From assembly GCF_000620645.1 (NCBI RefSeq), contig NZ_JIAV01000015.1, positions 409,528 to 473,527 on the forward strand: 64,000 bases of DNA, written 5' to 3'. Origin of the DNA: Nocardioides sp. URHA0032 (lineage in GTDB: Bacteria; Actinomycetota; Actinomycetes; Propionibacteriales; Nocardioidaceae). The notes beneath the pieces were generated by a model. It was not told where the DNA came from. It saw only the letters and a program-made list of their open reading frames with translations, and searched no databases. Both the position numbers and the translations under genes were made by a program. Shown here one piece after another: positions 33,110-42,422 of this stretch. The first letter of the stretch is position 1, and every line of letters begins with the position of its first letter.

Positions 33110-33565
33110 TCAGAGGCCCCGCTTCCAGACGATCTCCTCGTGCAGCTTGCGGCTGCGCCAGCCGTCCGGCGTCCGCACGAGCGTGTGGTGGTAGAGCCCG
33201 CCGAACTCGACGACCTTCTCGCCCCCCTGGCCGCCCTCCCCGTCGGACACCGTCATCGGCATCGGGTTGTGGAAGTACGCCGTGGCGACCGCCTCGTCGC
33301 CGCTCCGCCCGTCCTCGGGGAAGGTGATCGCGACCTGGGCGAGGGAGTGCATCCGCTTCGGGAAGAACGCCGGCAGCACCTCGGCCAGCCAGCTCTTCAC
33401 GGAGGGGTAGGTGTCGGCGATGCCGCCGGACTCGGTGTAGTCGATCTCGGCATCCGGGGTGAAGACGCTGTCGAGCAGGTCCCACTCCCCCGTGTCGATG
33501 CCGCGGGTGTACCGGATGAGCACACCCTCGATCTCCATCCGGTCGCTGATCTCCTGGAGGTCCAC
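33110..33565 (-). CDS. SnoaL-like/NTF2-fold protein
   Basis: A 151-residue single-domain cone-shaped alpha+beta protein of the SnoaL_4 type: EISDRMEIEGVLIRYTRGIDTGEWDLLDSVFTPDAEIDY near the N terminus, then W.S.KLHEEIVWKRG at the end. In catabolic clusters these act as small hydrolases, isomerases or dehydratases of cyclic substrates. GTG 33565 starts 22 bp from the KstR-like site at 33587-33600, which it shares with the divergent LLM gene. Confidence 0.78.
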   Translation of the reverse strand: MDLQEISDRMEIEGVLIRYTRGIDTGEWDLLDSVFTPDAEIDYTESGGIADTYPSVKSWLAEVLPAFFPKRMHSLAQVAITFPEDGRSGDEAVATAYFHNPMPMTVSDGEGGQGGEKVVEFGGLYHHTLVRTPDGWRSRKLHEEIVWKRGL

Positions 33566-33584
33566 GGTCGAACTCTGGCACAAA

Positions 33585-33602
33585 ACTGGAACACGTTCTA
33601 GT
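33585..33602. promoter_or_regulatory. KstR-like operator between divergent genes
   Basis: TGGAACACGTTCTA (33587-33600) fits the published KstR consensus TnnAACnnGTTnnA at every fixed position. The dyad extends to 18 bp (33585-33602: ACTGGAAC, AC spacer, GTTCTAGT) with one mismatch. It ends 8 bp before the LLM start and lies 20 bp from the SnoaL start, so it could control both. Confidence 0.7.
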
Positions 33603-33610
33603 GTGAGCGC

Positions 33611-34483
33611 ATGCGATTCAGCTACGCCGAGGCGATGACGCAGGCGACGTACTACGCACCACTCGCCCAGGCGGCGGAGGCGGCCGGCTACACGAGCATG
33701 ACGGTGGCCGACAGCGTGATCTACCCGCAGGACTCCGACTCGAAGTACCCCTACACCGACACCGGCAACCGGGAGTTCCTCGACGGCAAGGAGTTCATCG
33801 AGACGATGGTGCTGTGCGCACACCTGTTCGCGCACACCACGACGCTGCGATTGACGCCGTTCGTCCTCAAGCTCCCGATCCGCCCGCCGGTGCTGGTCGC
33901 CAAGCAGGCCTCGTCCCTGGCCTTCCTCTCGAACAACCGACTCGGGCTGGGCGTCGGCATCTCGCCGTGGCCCGAGGACTTCGATGCGATGGGCGTCGAC
34001 TGGGCCAGGCGCGGCAAGCGGATGGACGAGTGCATGGACATCCTGCGCGGCCTGACGACCGGCGAGTTCTTCGACTACCACGGCGACTTCTACGACGTCG
34101 ACGCGCTGAAGCAGTGCCCCGGCGCGACGGAGAAGATCCCGCTCCTCGTGGGCGGGCACGCGGACGCGGCGCTGCGCCGCGCGGTGGTCAAGGGCGACGG
34201 CTGGATGCACGCCGGCGGCGACGGCGAGGAGCTCGACCGGCTGCTGAGCCGCCTGGCGGAGATCCGCGCGGAGGAGGGCGACACCCGTGACGACTTCGAG
34301 GTGCACGTGATCTCGTACGACGCCTACACCCTCGACGGCATCAAGCGCCTCGAGGACAAGGGCGTGACCGACTGCATCGTCGGGTTCCGGGTGCCGTACA
34401 TCAAGGGCCCGGACACCGAGCCGCTCGAGAAGAAGGTCGAGCACCTCGAGAAGTACGCCGAGCAGATCATCCACAAGCTCTGA
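33611..34483 (+). CDS. Luciferase-like (LLM) flavin or F420-dependent oxidoreductase
   Basis: 290 residues with the bacterial-luciferase TIM barrel. Features are YTSMTVADSVIYPQ, PPVLVAKQASSLAFLSNNRLGLGVGISPW (the A-K-x-x-S-L-x...LGVG core of LLM enzymes), KRMDECMDILRGL and IPLLVGGHADAALRRAV. The H...LG-x-G-x-SPW pattern fits F420-dependent members. Cofactor choice is inference. ATG 33611. The next gene overlaps by one base (TGATG), so the two form an operon under the KstR-like site. Confidence 0.85.
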   Translation: MRFSYAEAMTQATYYAPLAQAAEAAGYTSMTVADSVIYPQDSDSKYPYTDTGNREFLDGKEFIETMVLCAHLFAHTTTLRLTPFVLKLPIRPPVLVAKQASSLAFLSNNRLGLGVGISPWPEDFDAMGVDWARRGKRMDECMDILRGLTTGEFFDYHGDFYDVDALKQCPGATEKIPLLVGGHADAALRRAVVKGDGWMHAGGDGEELDRLLSRLAEIRAEEGDTRDDFEVHVISYDAYTLDGIKRLEDKGVTDCIVGFRVPYIKGPDTEPLEKKVEHLEKYAEQIIHKL

Positions 34484-35619
34484 TGTCCGACCTGACGAAG
34501 CCGCTCCAGGACGCCATCGCCGAGGCCGAGAAGCTGATCGAGGGCGCCCCCTTCATCCGCACCGAGCAGGACCTGCTCGAGGGCTACGACTACCTCGCCG
34601 GCCGGATCCGGATGGCCATGCAGATGGCCTTCGACCACGACCTCGACCGGCCGGTGTTCATCAACCCCACCCACCAGTACTCCCGCCAGGGACTGGACAA
34701 CCCGGACGCGATCTACTTCAACGCCTACCTCGAGGAGGGTGTCGAGTACGTCGTCCGCGGGGTGCGCGGCACCAGCGCCGACCTGTCCTTCCAGGTCATG
34801 GGCGGGGCGTACACCGCGGACTCGGCCGCGACCTCGATGCTCGCCTTCGACGACCGCGAGCTCGACATCGAGGACGACGGGTCGTTCGAGTTCACCTACG
34901 TCGCCGAGCCTGGTGCGAAGACGATGATCGTGCGCGAGGTCTTCAACGACTGGGACACCGAGACCCGTGGCCGGCTCTGGATCGAGCGCACCGACACGGT
35001 AGGCGTCGCCGCGAAGCCGCTGACCCGCGAGCGGCTTGCGCGGAGGTACGAGGTCGCCGCGAAGCTGCTCACGGGCTCCATCCAGACGTGGTTCGCCTTC
35101 CCGCAGTTCTTCGAGCGCAAGGAGCCGGTCAACCGGCCGACCGCACCGCAGTCGACCCCCGGCGGGCTCTCCTCGCAGCGCTCCTCGATCGGGCACTACG
35201 AGCTCGCCGACGACGAGGCGCTGATCGTCACGGTTCCCGAGTGCACCGACTGCTCGTACCAAGCCATCCAGATCGGGTCGGACTGGTACATCTCGACCGA
35301 CTACGAGACCCACCAGACCTCGCTCACCAAGGCGCAGGCGGTCGTCGACCCGGACGGGAAGATGCGGTTCGTGATCTCGGAGCAGAACCCCGGTGTCGCC
35401 AACTGGCTCGAGTGCCTCGGCCACCGCACCGGCTCGCTGATGCTGCGCTGGCAGCGCATCGAGCGCGACCTCGGCCCCGCCGACGGCCCGGTCACCGAGG
35501 TGGTCAAGGTCGCCGACGTGCCCGACAAGCTCCCGTACTTCACCCCCATCACCACCGAGGAGTACGCCGCGCGGATCGCCGCGCGACAGCGCGCGGTGGC
35601 CCGAAGGATGATCAGCTGA
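34483..35619 (+). CDS. DUF1214-like protein in a lipid catabolic operon
   Basis: 378 residues, no signal peptide. The pattern NPDAIYFNAYLEEGVEYVVRGVRGTSADLSFQVMGG, FEFTYVAEPG...TMIVREVFNDWDTE, then DDEALIVTVPECTDCSYQAIQIGSDWYISTDYETHQTSLTKAQAVVDPDGKMRFVIS resembles DUF1214/DUF1254-type proteins often found in steroid and aromatic clusters of actinobacteria (segments cited are discontinuous). Function is unknown. ATG 34483 overlaps the LLM stop. It converges on the SDR with a 22-bp gap. Confidence 0.65.
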   Translation: MSDLTKPLQDAIAEAEKLIEGAPFIRTEQDLLEGYDYLAGRIRMAMQMAFDHDLDRPVFINPTHQYSRQGLDNPDAIYFNAYLEEGVEYVVRGVRGTSADLSFQVMGGAYTADSAATSMLAFDDRELDIEDDGSFEFTYVAEPGAKTMIVREVFNDWDTETRGRLWIERTDTVGVAAKPLTRERLARRYEVAAKLLTGSIQTWFAFPQFFERKEPVNRPTAPQSTPGGLSSQRSSIGHYELADDEALIVTVPECTDCSYQAIQIGSDWYISTDYETHQTSLTKAQAVVDPDGKMRFVISEQNPGVANWLECLGHRTGSLMLRWQRIERDLGPADGPVTEVVKVADVPDKLPYFTPITTEEYAARIAARQRAVARRMIS

Positions 35620-35641
35620 CGGATTCCACGCGGCGGGCGGC

Positions 35642-36475
35642 TCAGACCTTCGACAGGATGCCCGCATCGACCGGGAGTGCCACACCCGTGATGTAGCGCG
35701 CCTCGTCCGAAGCGAGGAAAAGGACGGCGTTGGAGACGTCGCGTGGCTCGACCCACGGCACCGGCAGCGCGTTCGTCGCGGTCGAGACGTCGACGATGTC
35801 CTCGCGGCCGGGAGACTCGAGGTCGGGCCGGAACATGCGGAAGATCTCGTCGTTCATGATCATCGGCGTGTCCACCTGGGTCGGGTTGACGCTGTTGACC
35901 CGGATCCAGTGCGGCGCCAGCTCGTTGGCGAAGCTCCGCATCAGGCCGGTCACGCCGTGCTTGGCGGCCACGTAGTGGGCGAGGTTCGGCGTGCCCTGCA
36001 GACCGGCGGCCGAGCTCGCCAGCACGACCGAGCCGCCGCGACCTGCGGCGATCAGGTGCGGAACCGCGGCCTTGACCGTGTGCCAGGTGCCGGTGAGGTT
36101 GATGTCGATCATCTCCTGCCAGGCGGCCTCGGAGATCTCGTGTCCCGGCGCATAGCTCGCGATGCCGGCGTTGGCCACCACGATGTCGAGCCCACCCAGG
36201 CTCTCGATCCCGGCCCCCAGCTGGCGGTCCAGCACGTCGAAGTCACGGACGTCGACCTCGGCTGCGTGGACCCGGCCGCCCGCGGCCCGCACCAGCTCGC
36301 AGGTCTCCTCGAGGTCATCGCGACTCGCCATGTCGTAGCTCACGGAGGCGACCGGGGCGCAGATGTCGAAGGCGATGATCGACGCGCCCTCCTCGGCCAG
36401 CCGCACCGCGTGGCTGCGCCCTTGTCCCCGGCCCGCGCCGGTCACCAGAGCGACCTTCCCCTCCACTCGTCCCAT
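35642..36475 (-). CDS. SDR oxidoreductase, mycofactocin-coupled type
   Basis: 277 residues. Rossmann motif VTGAGRGQGRSHAVRLAEEGASIIAFD, NAG motif VVANAGIASYA, catalytic Ser in VVLASSAAG and Y-x-x-x-K in HYVAAKHGVTG. After the second strand there is an insertion (ICAPVASVSYDMASRDDLEE) that is the mark of mycofactocin-dependent SDRs (TIGR03971-like), which keep NAD(H) tightly bound and hand electrons to mycofactocin. ATG 36475 has AAGGAGG upstream. It is 16 bp after the ligase-TetR gene, at the end of the operon. Confidence 0.88.
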   Translation of the reverse strand: MGRVEGKVALVTGAGRGQGRSHAVRLAEEGASIIAFDICAPVASVSYDMASRDDLEETCELVRAAGGRVHAAEVDVRDFDVLDRQLGAGIESLGGLDIVVANAGIASYAPGHEISEAAWQEMIDINLTGTWHTVKAAVPHLIAAGRGGSVVLASSAAGLQGTPNLAHYVAAKHGVTGLMRSFANELAPHWIRVNSVNPTQVDTPMIMNDEIFRMFRPDLESPGREDIVDVSTATNALPVPWVEPRDVSNAVLFLASDEARYITGVALPVDAGILSKV

Positions 36476-36491
36476 GCTCGAGCCTCCTTCG

Positions 36492-39140
36492 TCAGCGGAC
36501 GCCCACGATCGCCTCGGCGATCGAGAGGTATCGGTCGAGCAGCGGGTCGAAGCTCAGCGGAGCCTCGGGGCGGTACCACGTGGCCACGCCGGCGCACATC
36601 GAGGTGATGGCCCGGGCCGCGTCACCCGGGTAGGGCGTGTCGAAGACACCGCTCGACACTCCGAGGTCGATGACCCCGTCGAGCATCACCTGCAGCTCGT
36701 CGCGCCGCTCGAGGTACTTGCGGCGGTTGCCCGGCTCCAGGCTGCGCAGCTCGCTCGTGGAGACGATCGCGCCCTTGCGCCGGTACACGTGGAACAGCAG
36801 CATGCTCGACACCAGGGCGTCGAACTGCGCACGCGGGTCGTCCGCGGCCTCCGCGACCGCGAACCGGCTCCGCTCGATCAGCTCGTCGACGATCACGGTC
36901 ATCAGGTCGAAGAGGATGTCCTGCTTCGACTTGTAGTGGTGATAGATCCCGGGCACGGACAGCCCGGAGCGGTCGGCCAGCTGGCGCGTGGTCGTCCCGT
37001 GGTAGCCCTTCTCGGCGAACACGTCGAGGGCGGCGCTCAGCACCCGCGGCAGGTCCTGCTCGTGGTAGATGCGCCAGTCCTCATACGCGTCCGTGGGCAG
37101 GACCGTCGAGGCGACATCCGAACCGTTGCGCTTGTTGGCGAAGTCGATCATCCACTTCAACGCCTGGACGTCGTCGACGGCGCCCATGCTCGCGACCCGC
37201 CGCGGTGCCGCGCCCTGCAGGATGCGCTTGATGGGCACCTCGAGGCGCTTGCCCGTGCGCGTGTGGGGCAGGCCCGGGACCACGATGATCTCGTCGGGGA
37301 CATGACGGCGCGAGGTGCGCCCCGCGATCGTCTCGACGATCCGCGAACGCAGCTCGGCCTCGTCCCCGACCGGGTCCACCACGACGAACAACGGCATCCA
37401 GTAGCCGCCTTCGGGGAGCTCCACCCCCACCACCAGGCTGTCCGTCACCTCGGGCAGCGACTCGACGGCCTCGTAGATCTCGGCGCTGCCCAGCCTGACG
37501 CCGTTGCGGTTGAGCGTCGAGTCGGTACGCCCGTGGATCACGATGGTCCCGCGCTCGGTGACGGTGATCGAGTCCCCGTGTCGCCACACCCCCGGGAACA
37601 CGTCGAAGTACGCGTCGCGGTAGCGCTCGCCCTCGGGGTCGTCCCAGAACGCGATCGGCATCGACGGCATCGGCCGGGTGATGACCATCTCGCCGGTCTC
37701 GCCGTCGGGCAGCCGATTGCCCTTCTCGTCCCAGACCTCGAGGGCGACGCCGAGCGCCGGCCCACTGATCTCCCCGTCGTACACGGGCAGGTTCGGGGCG
37801 CTGGCGACGAAGATGCCGACGATGTCGGTGCCGCCGCTCATCGAGCCGACCTGGAGATCCCGACCGACATGGTCTCGAACCCACTGGTTGCTGCTGGCCG
37901 GCAGCACCGAGCCGGTGACACCGATCAGCTGGAGTGCCGACAGATCGAGGTCGCGGCCGGGCTCGACGCCGTCGCGGGCGCTGGCCTGGAGATAGCCCGG
38001 ACTGGTGCCGAACACGGTGACGCCCAGGTCCTGCACCACCCGCCACAGCAACCCGGTGTCCGGGTGCGTCGGGCTGCCGTCGAAGAGAACGATGGTCGCA
38101 CCGTGCAGCAGCCCGCAGATCTGGGCGTTCCACATCATCCAGTTGGGCGTGGTGAACCAGAAGAAGACGTCGTCCTCGCCGAGGTCCATGTGGAAGCCGG
38201 GCGAGACCAGCTGCTCGAGCAGCGCCCCTCCGTGGCCGTGGACGATTCCCTTGGGTCGCCCGGTCGTTCCCGAGGTGAACAGCACCCACAGCGGATGGTC
38301 GAACGGCACGTTGATCGCGGCGTTCACCGGCTTGCTGAAGCGGTGGAGCTGTTCCCACGTGATGTCGCACGGAGTGGTGTCGTCCCGTGGCACGCCACCG
38401 GTCTCGATCGAGACGACGAGCGCATCGACCGGGAGCAGCACACGCAGCTCGGCCACGGCCTCACGACGATCCTGCTGCAACCCCTTGAACAGGTAGCCCG
38501 TGCCCGCGATGAAGACGGTCGGGTCGAGCTGCCCCAGGCGGTCCATCGCCGCGGCCGGCGCGTAGTCCATACCGGTCTGGGACCACACCGCCCCCAGGGT
38601 GGCGGACGCGAGGAAGGCGACGACACCCTCGATGCAGTTCGGCAGGTAGGCGACCACGCGATCGCCCTCACCGACACCCCGGTCGGCCAGGCCACCGGCC
38701 ACCGCCGCCACCTGCTCCCGGAGCTGCCCGAAGGTGATCGACTCACGATGCCCGTCGTCTCGCACCAGGACGATGGCCGTCCGGTCCGCCGCCCCGTTCT
38801 TGAGCATCTCGCGGGCGAAGTTCATCGACGAGCCCTGGAACCACCGCGCGCCCGGCATCTCGTGCGCCGAGAGGACCTCGGTGGCCTTCGCCCCGAAGTC
38901 GACACCGAAGTACCTCGCCACCGACTCCCAGAACCGCGCTGGCTCCGAGGCCGACCACGCCTGCAGCTCGCGGTAGTCGCGCGGGTCGGCGAGCGTGACG
39001 ATCCCTTCGGTCCCGAGCCATCGGGCGAAGTCGACCACCCGGGAGCCGTCGATCTGCTCCGCCGTGGGAGCCCATCCAGGTTCACCGCTCACGTCCGCAC
39101 CTCCGCTCTCACTCCGGTACCTCGCCGTCTCGCTGGTCAT
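36492..39140 (-). CDS. Acetoacetyl-CoA-synthetase-like ligase fused to a TetR-family regulator
   Basis: 882 residues in one uninterrupted frame. Residues 1-673 are a complete ANL ligase of the acetoacetyl-CoA synthetase group: P-loop [10 protein letters not shown] with K297, [34 protein letters not shown], and the adenylation Lys K631 in RTGKRLEVP. Residues about 683-882 are a full-size TetR protein: helix 1 [21 protein letters not shown], recognition helix ending GIYHHY (736), then a ligand domain. ATG 39140 overlaps the permease stop (ATGA). No stop separates the parts. Internal ATG 37151 (M664) or GTG 37043 could also make a separate TetR. The regulator may sense the acyl-CoA its partner makes (inference). 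Confidence 0.88.
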   Translation of the reverse strand: MTSETARYRSESGGADVSGEPGWAPTAEQIDGSRVVDFARWLGTEGIVTLADPRDYRELQAWSASEPARFWESVARYFGVDFGAKATEVLSAHEMPGARWFQGSSMNFAREMLKNGAADRTAIVLVRDDGHRESITFGQLREQVAAVAGGLADRGVGEGDRVVAYLPNCIEGVVAFLASATLGAVWSQTGMDYAPAAAMDRLGQLDPTVFIAGTGYLFKGLQQDRREAVAELRVLLPVDALVVSIETGGVPRDDTTPCDITWEQLHRFSKPVNAAINVPFDHPLWVLFTSGTTGRPKGIVHGHGGALLEQLVSPGFHMDLGEDDVFFWFTTPNWMMWNAQICGLLHGATIVLFDGSPTHPDTGLLWRVVQDLGVTVFGTSPGYLQASARDGVEPGRDLDLSALQLIGVTGSVLPASSNQWVRDHVGRDLQVGSMSGGTDIVGIFVASAPNLPVYDGEISGPALGVALEVWDEKGNRLPDGETGEMVITRPMPSMPIAFWDDPEGERYRDAYFDVFPGVWRHGDSITVTERGTIVIHGRTDSTLNRNGVRLGSAEIYEAVESLPEVTDSLVVGVELPEGGYWMPLFVVVDPVGDEAELRSRIVETIAGRTSRRHVPDEIIVVPGLPHTRTGKRLEVPIKRILQGAAPRRVASMGAVDDVQALKWMIDFANKRNGSDVASTVLPTDAYEDWRIYHEQDLPRVLSAALDVFAEKGYHGTTTRQLADRSGLSVPGIYHHYKSKQDILFDLMTVIVDELIERSRFAVAEAADDPRAQFDALVSSMLLFHVYRRKGAIVSTSELRSLEPGNRRKYLERRDELQVMLDGVIDLGVSSGVFDTPYPGDAARAITSMCAGVATWYRPEAPLSFDPLLDRYLSIAEAIVGVR

Positions 39141-40354
39141 CGGCGGTTCGGCAGCAGCGAGCCACGGGTGATCACGACATCGATCGCAACGGCAAGGATA
39201 AGGACGCCTCCGGTCGCGAAGCTCTGAACCTCGGTGGACAGGCCCAGGAGCTGGACACCGTTGTTGATGGACCCGATCACCAGCGCACCGAGCAGCGCGG
39301 CCCACACGGTGCCGCGGCCACCGAAGAGACTGGCGCCACCGACGACGGCGGCCGCGATCGCGTTGAGCATGAGTGGCCCGCCGCCCGAGGAGTTGGAGAC
39401 GGCCAGGAGCCGGGACGCCTCGACGATGCCGGCGACCGCGGCGCAGACCCCGAGCACCAGGAACGAGTAGACGACCATGCGGGAGACGGGGATACCTGCC
39501 CGCTGCGCTGCCTCCCGGTTGCCGCCGACGGCGTACAGGTGGGTGCCGTAGCGGGTCCGGCTGGTGAAGTACCAACCGATGAGGAGCATGCCGACCAGGA
39601 TCAGCACCGGGAGCGGGAGTCCGCGGCCCTCGCTCAGGACCGCGACGGCTCCGAAGACCGCGGCACCGCTGACGACCGCCGGCACCCCCAGCCACAGCAG
39701 GGCGGACGAGGTCGCCGAGGCGTCGCGCCCCCGGTGGCTGCGATAGCGCGCCACGCAGAAGAGCAGCCATCCGACACCGGCGATCGCAAAGCTCCATCCC
39801 GCCGGGACGTAGGTCGAGGAGATCTTGGCGTAGTCGGTGCCACCGATGTTGATCGCGAACTCCGGCGGCAGCACGACCAGCAGGAGTCCTTGGAGGATGA
39901 CCATGCCGCCCAGCGTCACGATCAGCGAGGGCACCCCGAAGATGATGACCAGCGCCTCGGCGAGCACGAAGAGCAGACCGACGACGACGCCACCGCCGAT
40001 GGCGACCCACAGCGGCCAGTCGCTCTTGATGGCCAGCTGGGCGGTGACCGTCGCACACACTCCCGACAGCATGGCCGACGACAGGTCGATCTCACCGACG
40101 AGCAGCACGAACACCACGCCGAGCGCCAGGATCGCGGTCGTGACGATCTGCAGCGTGAGGTTGGTGATGTTGGTCGTGGTGAGGTACGCCGAGTTCTGGG
40201 AGTAGAAGTAGAGCCAGATCAGTCCGAGGACGATCAGGACGGGGATGCTGCGGTACGGACCGCTGAGGCCCGCGACGATGCGCCCGCGCAGCGGCGTGGG
40301 CAGGTCGCCCGGAGAGGCCACGGACACGGGCACCGCCGACTGCTGGACGCTCAT
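39137..40354 (-). CDS. Ribose/xylose-type ABC transporter permease
   Basis: 405 residues, about 10 membrane helices, of the BPD_transp_2 group (RbsC/XylH). The hallmark ALGVVFVLLVGEIDLSSAMLSG is present, then FGVPSLIVTLGG, YAVGGNREAAQRAGIPVSRM (the EAA-like coupling loop) and GGASLFGGRGTVWAALLGALVIGSINNGVQLLG (discontinuous). The central loop (residues about 165-215) is long, as in XylH. ATG 40354 overlaps the ATPase stop (ATGA), and its own stop overlaps the ligase start. Confidence 0.92.
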   Translation of the reverse strand: MSVQQSAVPVSVASPGDLPTPLRGRIVAGLSGPYRSIPVLIVLGLIWLYFYSQNSAYLTTTNITNLTLQIVTTAILALGVVFVLLVGEIDLSSAMLSGVCATVTAQLAIKSDWPLWVAIGGGVVVGLLFVLAEALVIIFGVPSLIVTLGGMVILQGLLLVVLPPEFAINIGGTDYAKISSTYVPAGWSFAIAGVGWLLFCVARYRSHRGRDASATSSALLWLGVPAVVSGAAVFGAVAVLSEGRGLPLPVLILVGMLLIGWYFTSRTRYGTHLYAVGGNREAAQRAGIPVSRMVVYSFLVLGVCAAVAGIVEASRLLAVSNSSGGGPLMLNAIAAAVVGGASLFGGRGTVWAALLGALVIGSINNGVQLLGLSTEVQSFATGGVLILAVAIDVVITRGSLLPNRR

Positions 40355-41163
40355 CGGTCTCCCTCACTGGGTCGGGGGGCGTCATGGGCTCCGGTGATCG
40401 CGGCGACCAGGTCGCCCGAGGAGTACTGGCCGCGCGCGAACTCGGCCACCTTGCTGCCGAGTCGCATGACCACGATGCGGTCCGCCACCTCCTGGACGTC
40501 CTTGAGGTCGTGCGAGATGACCAGGACCCCTCTGTTCTGCGACCTGAGGCGGACGATCAGCTCGAGCACCTCGGTGCGCTGCGAGACCCCCAGGGCGGCG
40601 GTCGGCTCATCCAGGAGGACGAGGCTCGGGTCCGAGATGAGCGCACGGCCGATGGCGATGCCTTGACGTTGCCCGCCCGAGAGCCCGCCGACGGGCGTGC
40701 TCATCGAGCGAACCCGGACGGCGAGGCTGTCGAGGACGGTGCGCGCCGCCGCCTCCATGCGGTGCCGGTCGAGCGGCCGGCCGCGCAGGAGACTGCCGGT
40801 CAGCTCCTGACCGAGGAAGACGTTGCGAACCGCGTCCAGGTTGTCGCACAGCGACAGGTCCTGGTAGACGGTGTGGATGCCGGCGGACTGCGCGGCTCGG
40901 GGCGTCTCGAGTCGTACCGGCTCACCACCCACCCGGATCTCACCCGAGTCGGGGTGCTCCACCCCGGAGATGACTTTGACCAGTGTCGACTTCCCGGCTC
41001 CGTTGTCCCCGACGAGGCCGACGACCTCGCCGCGGTACAGCTCGAGGTCGACCTCGTGCAGCGCTCGAACGCCACCGAAGTACTTGGAGACGCCGCTGAG
41101 CTCGAGCAACAGCTCACCACGGGTCGCGGGTACGGCGCTGGCGTCCGCAGCCACCTCAGGCAT
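40351..41163 (-). CDS. Ribose-type ABC transporter ATPase, single domain
   Basis: 270 residues with one ABC cassette: Walker A GDNGAGKSTLVK, signature LSGGQRQGIAIGRAL, Walker B LVLLDEPTAAL and H-loop VISHDL. Ribose and xylose importers usually have a duplicated ~500-residue ATPase; this is the single-domain form (FrcA-like) and would act as a homodimer. ATG 41163 has GAGGAAG just upstream. A strong hairpin separates it from the binding-protein gene. Confidence 0.92.
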   Translation of the reverse strand: MPEVAADASAVPATRGELLLELSGVSKYFGGVRALHEVDLELYRGEVVGLVGDNGAGKSTLVKVISGVEHPDSGEIRVGGEPVRLETPRAAQSAGIHTVYQDLSLCDNLDAVRNVFLGQELTGSLLRGRPLDRHRMEAAARTVLDSLAVRVRSMSTPVGGLSGGQRQGIAIGRALISDPSLVLLDEPTAALGVSQRTEVLELIVRLRSQNRGVLVISHDLKDVQEVADRIVVMRLGSKVAEFARGQYSSGDLVAAITGAHDAPRPSEGDR

Positions 41164-41183
41164 GGGTCTTCCTCTCGTGGTGC

Positions 41184-41212
41184 GGGGTGGCCGCCCGGTG
41201 GGCGGCCACCCC
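41184..41212 (-). promoter_or_regulatory. Very stable hairpin between binding-protein and ATPase genes
   Basis: GGGGTGGCCGCCC (41184-41196) and GGGCGGCCACCCC (41200-41212) form a perfect 13-bp GC stem with a GGT loop, 13 nt after the binding-protein stop and before the ATPase ribosome binding site. In ABC operons such structures protect the upstream mRNA and partly stop transcription, giving excess binding protein. Confidence 0.75.
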
Positions 41213-41225
41213 GGATCGTGGTGGG

Positions 41226-42380
41226 TCAGCCGACCTTTGCCTTGCACGTGGGAGTGTCGGCAGCGGGACCACCGTCACAGATCTGCTCCCACGTGAAGAT
41301 GCCGAGGTCGACGGCCTGCTGCACGACCTCGCCCGGGTCCTTCCCGTCCTCGAGGTGGATCAGCGTGGTGTCCAGCTTCGCGGTCGGGATGTCGTCGGTG
41401 CCGTTGTTGACCGAGTCCTTGACGAGGTCGGACGGCGGGTCCTCGCCGTTGATCGCGGCCAGCGCGATCTTCGCGGCCGCATCAGCCTCCACGGAGAATG
41501 CCTTGAGCACGTCGTCCTGCTGGTCGCCGGTCAGCATGTACTGCAAGCCGGTGAGCTCGGGGTTCTGACCGCCGTACACCGGGATCTCGACGCTCTTGCC
41601 CTGCAGGGCCGCGATGATGCCGGACGCGTTGCCGTCGTAGAACCCGAGGAACACGTCGATCTGGTTCTGGGTCTTCGTCAGGCACTGCTCGGCGGCCTGC
41701 TGCGCGTTGTCGGGCGCCCAGTCCTTGATGTAGTCCTCACAGACGACCTGCACGGTGCCGTCGTCGATGAGGGGCTGCAGGACCTCGTTCTGGCCGCGCA
41801 GCATCTCGGTCGTGTACACGTCGCCCTTGTTGCCGTACTGCCGGGCCAGGTCGACCGTGCCGTCGCCGAAGACGCCGGCATCGACCTGGCTCTTGAAGTA
41901 CTCGCCCTGCTGGAGCCCGACCTTGTACGGGTCGAAGATCACCTGTGCATACATCGGACCGTTGAGCGGCGGGTTCTCGTAGCCGATCACCGGGACGTTG
42001 GCGGCGCCGGCTGCCTGGAGCAGGCCGGCGCTCGTGTTGGGGTCCGCGGCCACGACGACCAGGGCCTTGGCCCCGGCAGAGATCGCCGCGTTCGCCTGGG
42101 ACAGCTGGGTGGCCGAGTCCCCTCCGCCGTTGACGAACTTGACCTCGATGTCGGGGTCCAGCGCCTCGAGCGCCTTCTTGAAGTCAGGCCCGTCCTGCTC
42201 GATGTAGCGGGTCGGCGTCGTGTTGGGCGCCATGAAGTAGACGAGCTGCTTGCCGCCCGAGGACGAGCCGCCATCCGAGTCTCCATCGTCCCCGCCACAG
42301 GCGGCCGCCACCAGGCTGAGCCCGCAGAGGATCGCCATCATGCCGACGGCCGACCCCCTCCTCTTGCTGCTGACCTTCAT
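41226..42380 (-). CDS. Substrate-binding lipoprotein, ribose-type ABC importer
   Basis: 384 residues, Peripla_BP_4 type. Signal peptide 1-27 with lipidated Cys28 (LVAAACGG), an acidic Gly/Ser linker, then two Rossmann-like lobes: ATQLSQANAAISAGAKALVVVAADPN and GLLQAAGAANVPVIGYENPP in lobe one, DVFLGFYDGNASGIIAALQGK in lobe two. ATG 42380 with AGGAG 6 bp upstream; the GTG at 42383 is one codon earlier. The ligand need not be a sugar: the operon carries a CoA ligase and an SDR rather than sugar enzymes. Confidence 0.9.
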   Translation of the reverse strand: MKVSSKRRGSAVGMMAILCGLSLVAAACGGDDGDSDGGSSSGGKQLVYFMAPNTTPTRYIEQDGPDFKKALEALDPDIEVKFVNGGGDSATQLSQANAAISAGAKALVVVAADPNTSAGLLQAAGAANVPVIGYENPPLNGPMYAQVIFDPYKVGLQQGEYFKSQVDAGVFGDGTVDLARQYGNKGDVYTTEMLRGQNEVLQPLIDDGTVQVVCEDYIKDWAPDNAQQAAEQCLTKTQNQIDVFLGFYDGNASGIIAALQGKSVEIPVYGGQNPELTGLQYMLTGDQQDDVLKAFSVEADAAAKIALAAINGEDPPSDLVKDSVNNGTDDIPTAKLDTTLIHLEDGKDPGEVVQQAVDLGIFTWEQICDGGPAADTPTCKAKVG

Positions 42381-42402
42381 CACTTCTCCTTTGACGATGC
42401 AC

Positions 42403-42422
42403 CCCGGACCTCGTGGTCCGGG
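42403..42422 (-). promoter_or_regulatory. Hairpin in the leader of the importer operon
   Basis: CCCGGACC (42403-42410), TCGT loop, GGTCCGGG (42415-42422): a perfect 8-bp stem about 22 nt upstream of the binding-protein start and next to its AGGAG. It may affect translation initiation or mRNA stability. Confidence 0.4.

Noticed and set aside
37043..37151. Treating the TetR part as a separate gene
   Set aside because: No stop ends the ligase, and the best internal starts (ATG 37151 or GTG 37043) lie inside the ligase end or inside TetR helix 1 and lack a ribosome binding site; kept as an alternative only.
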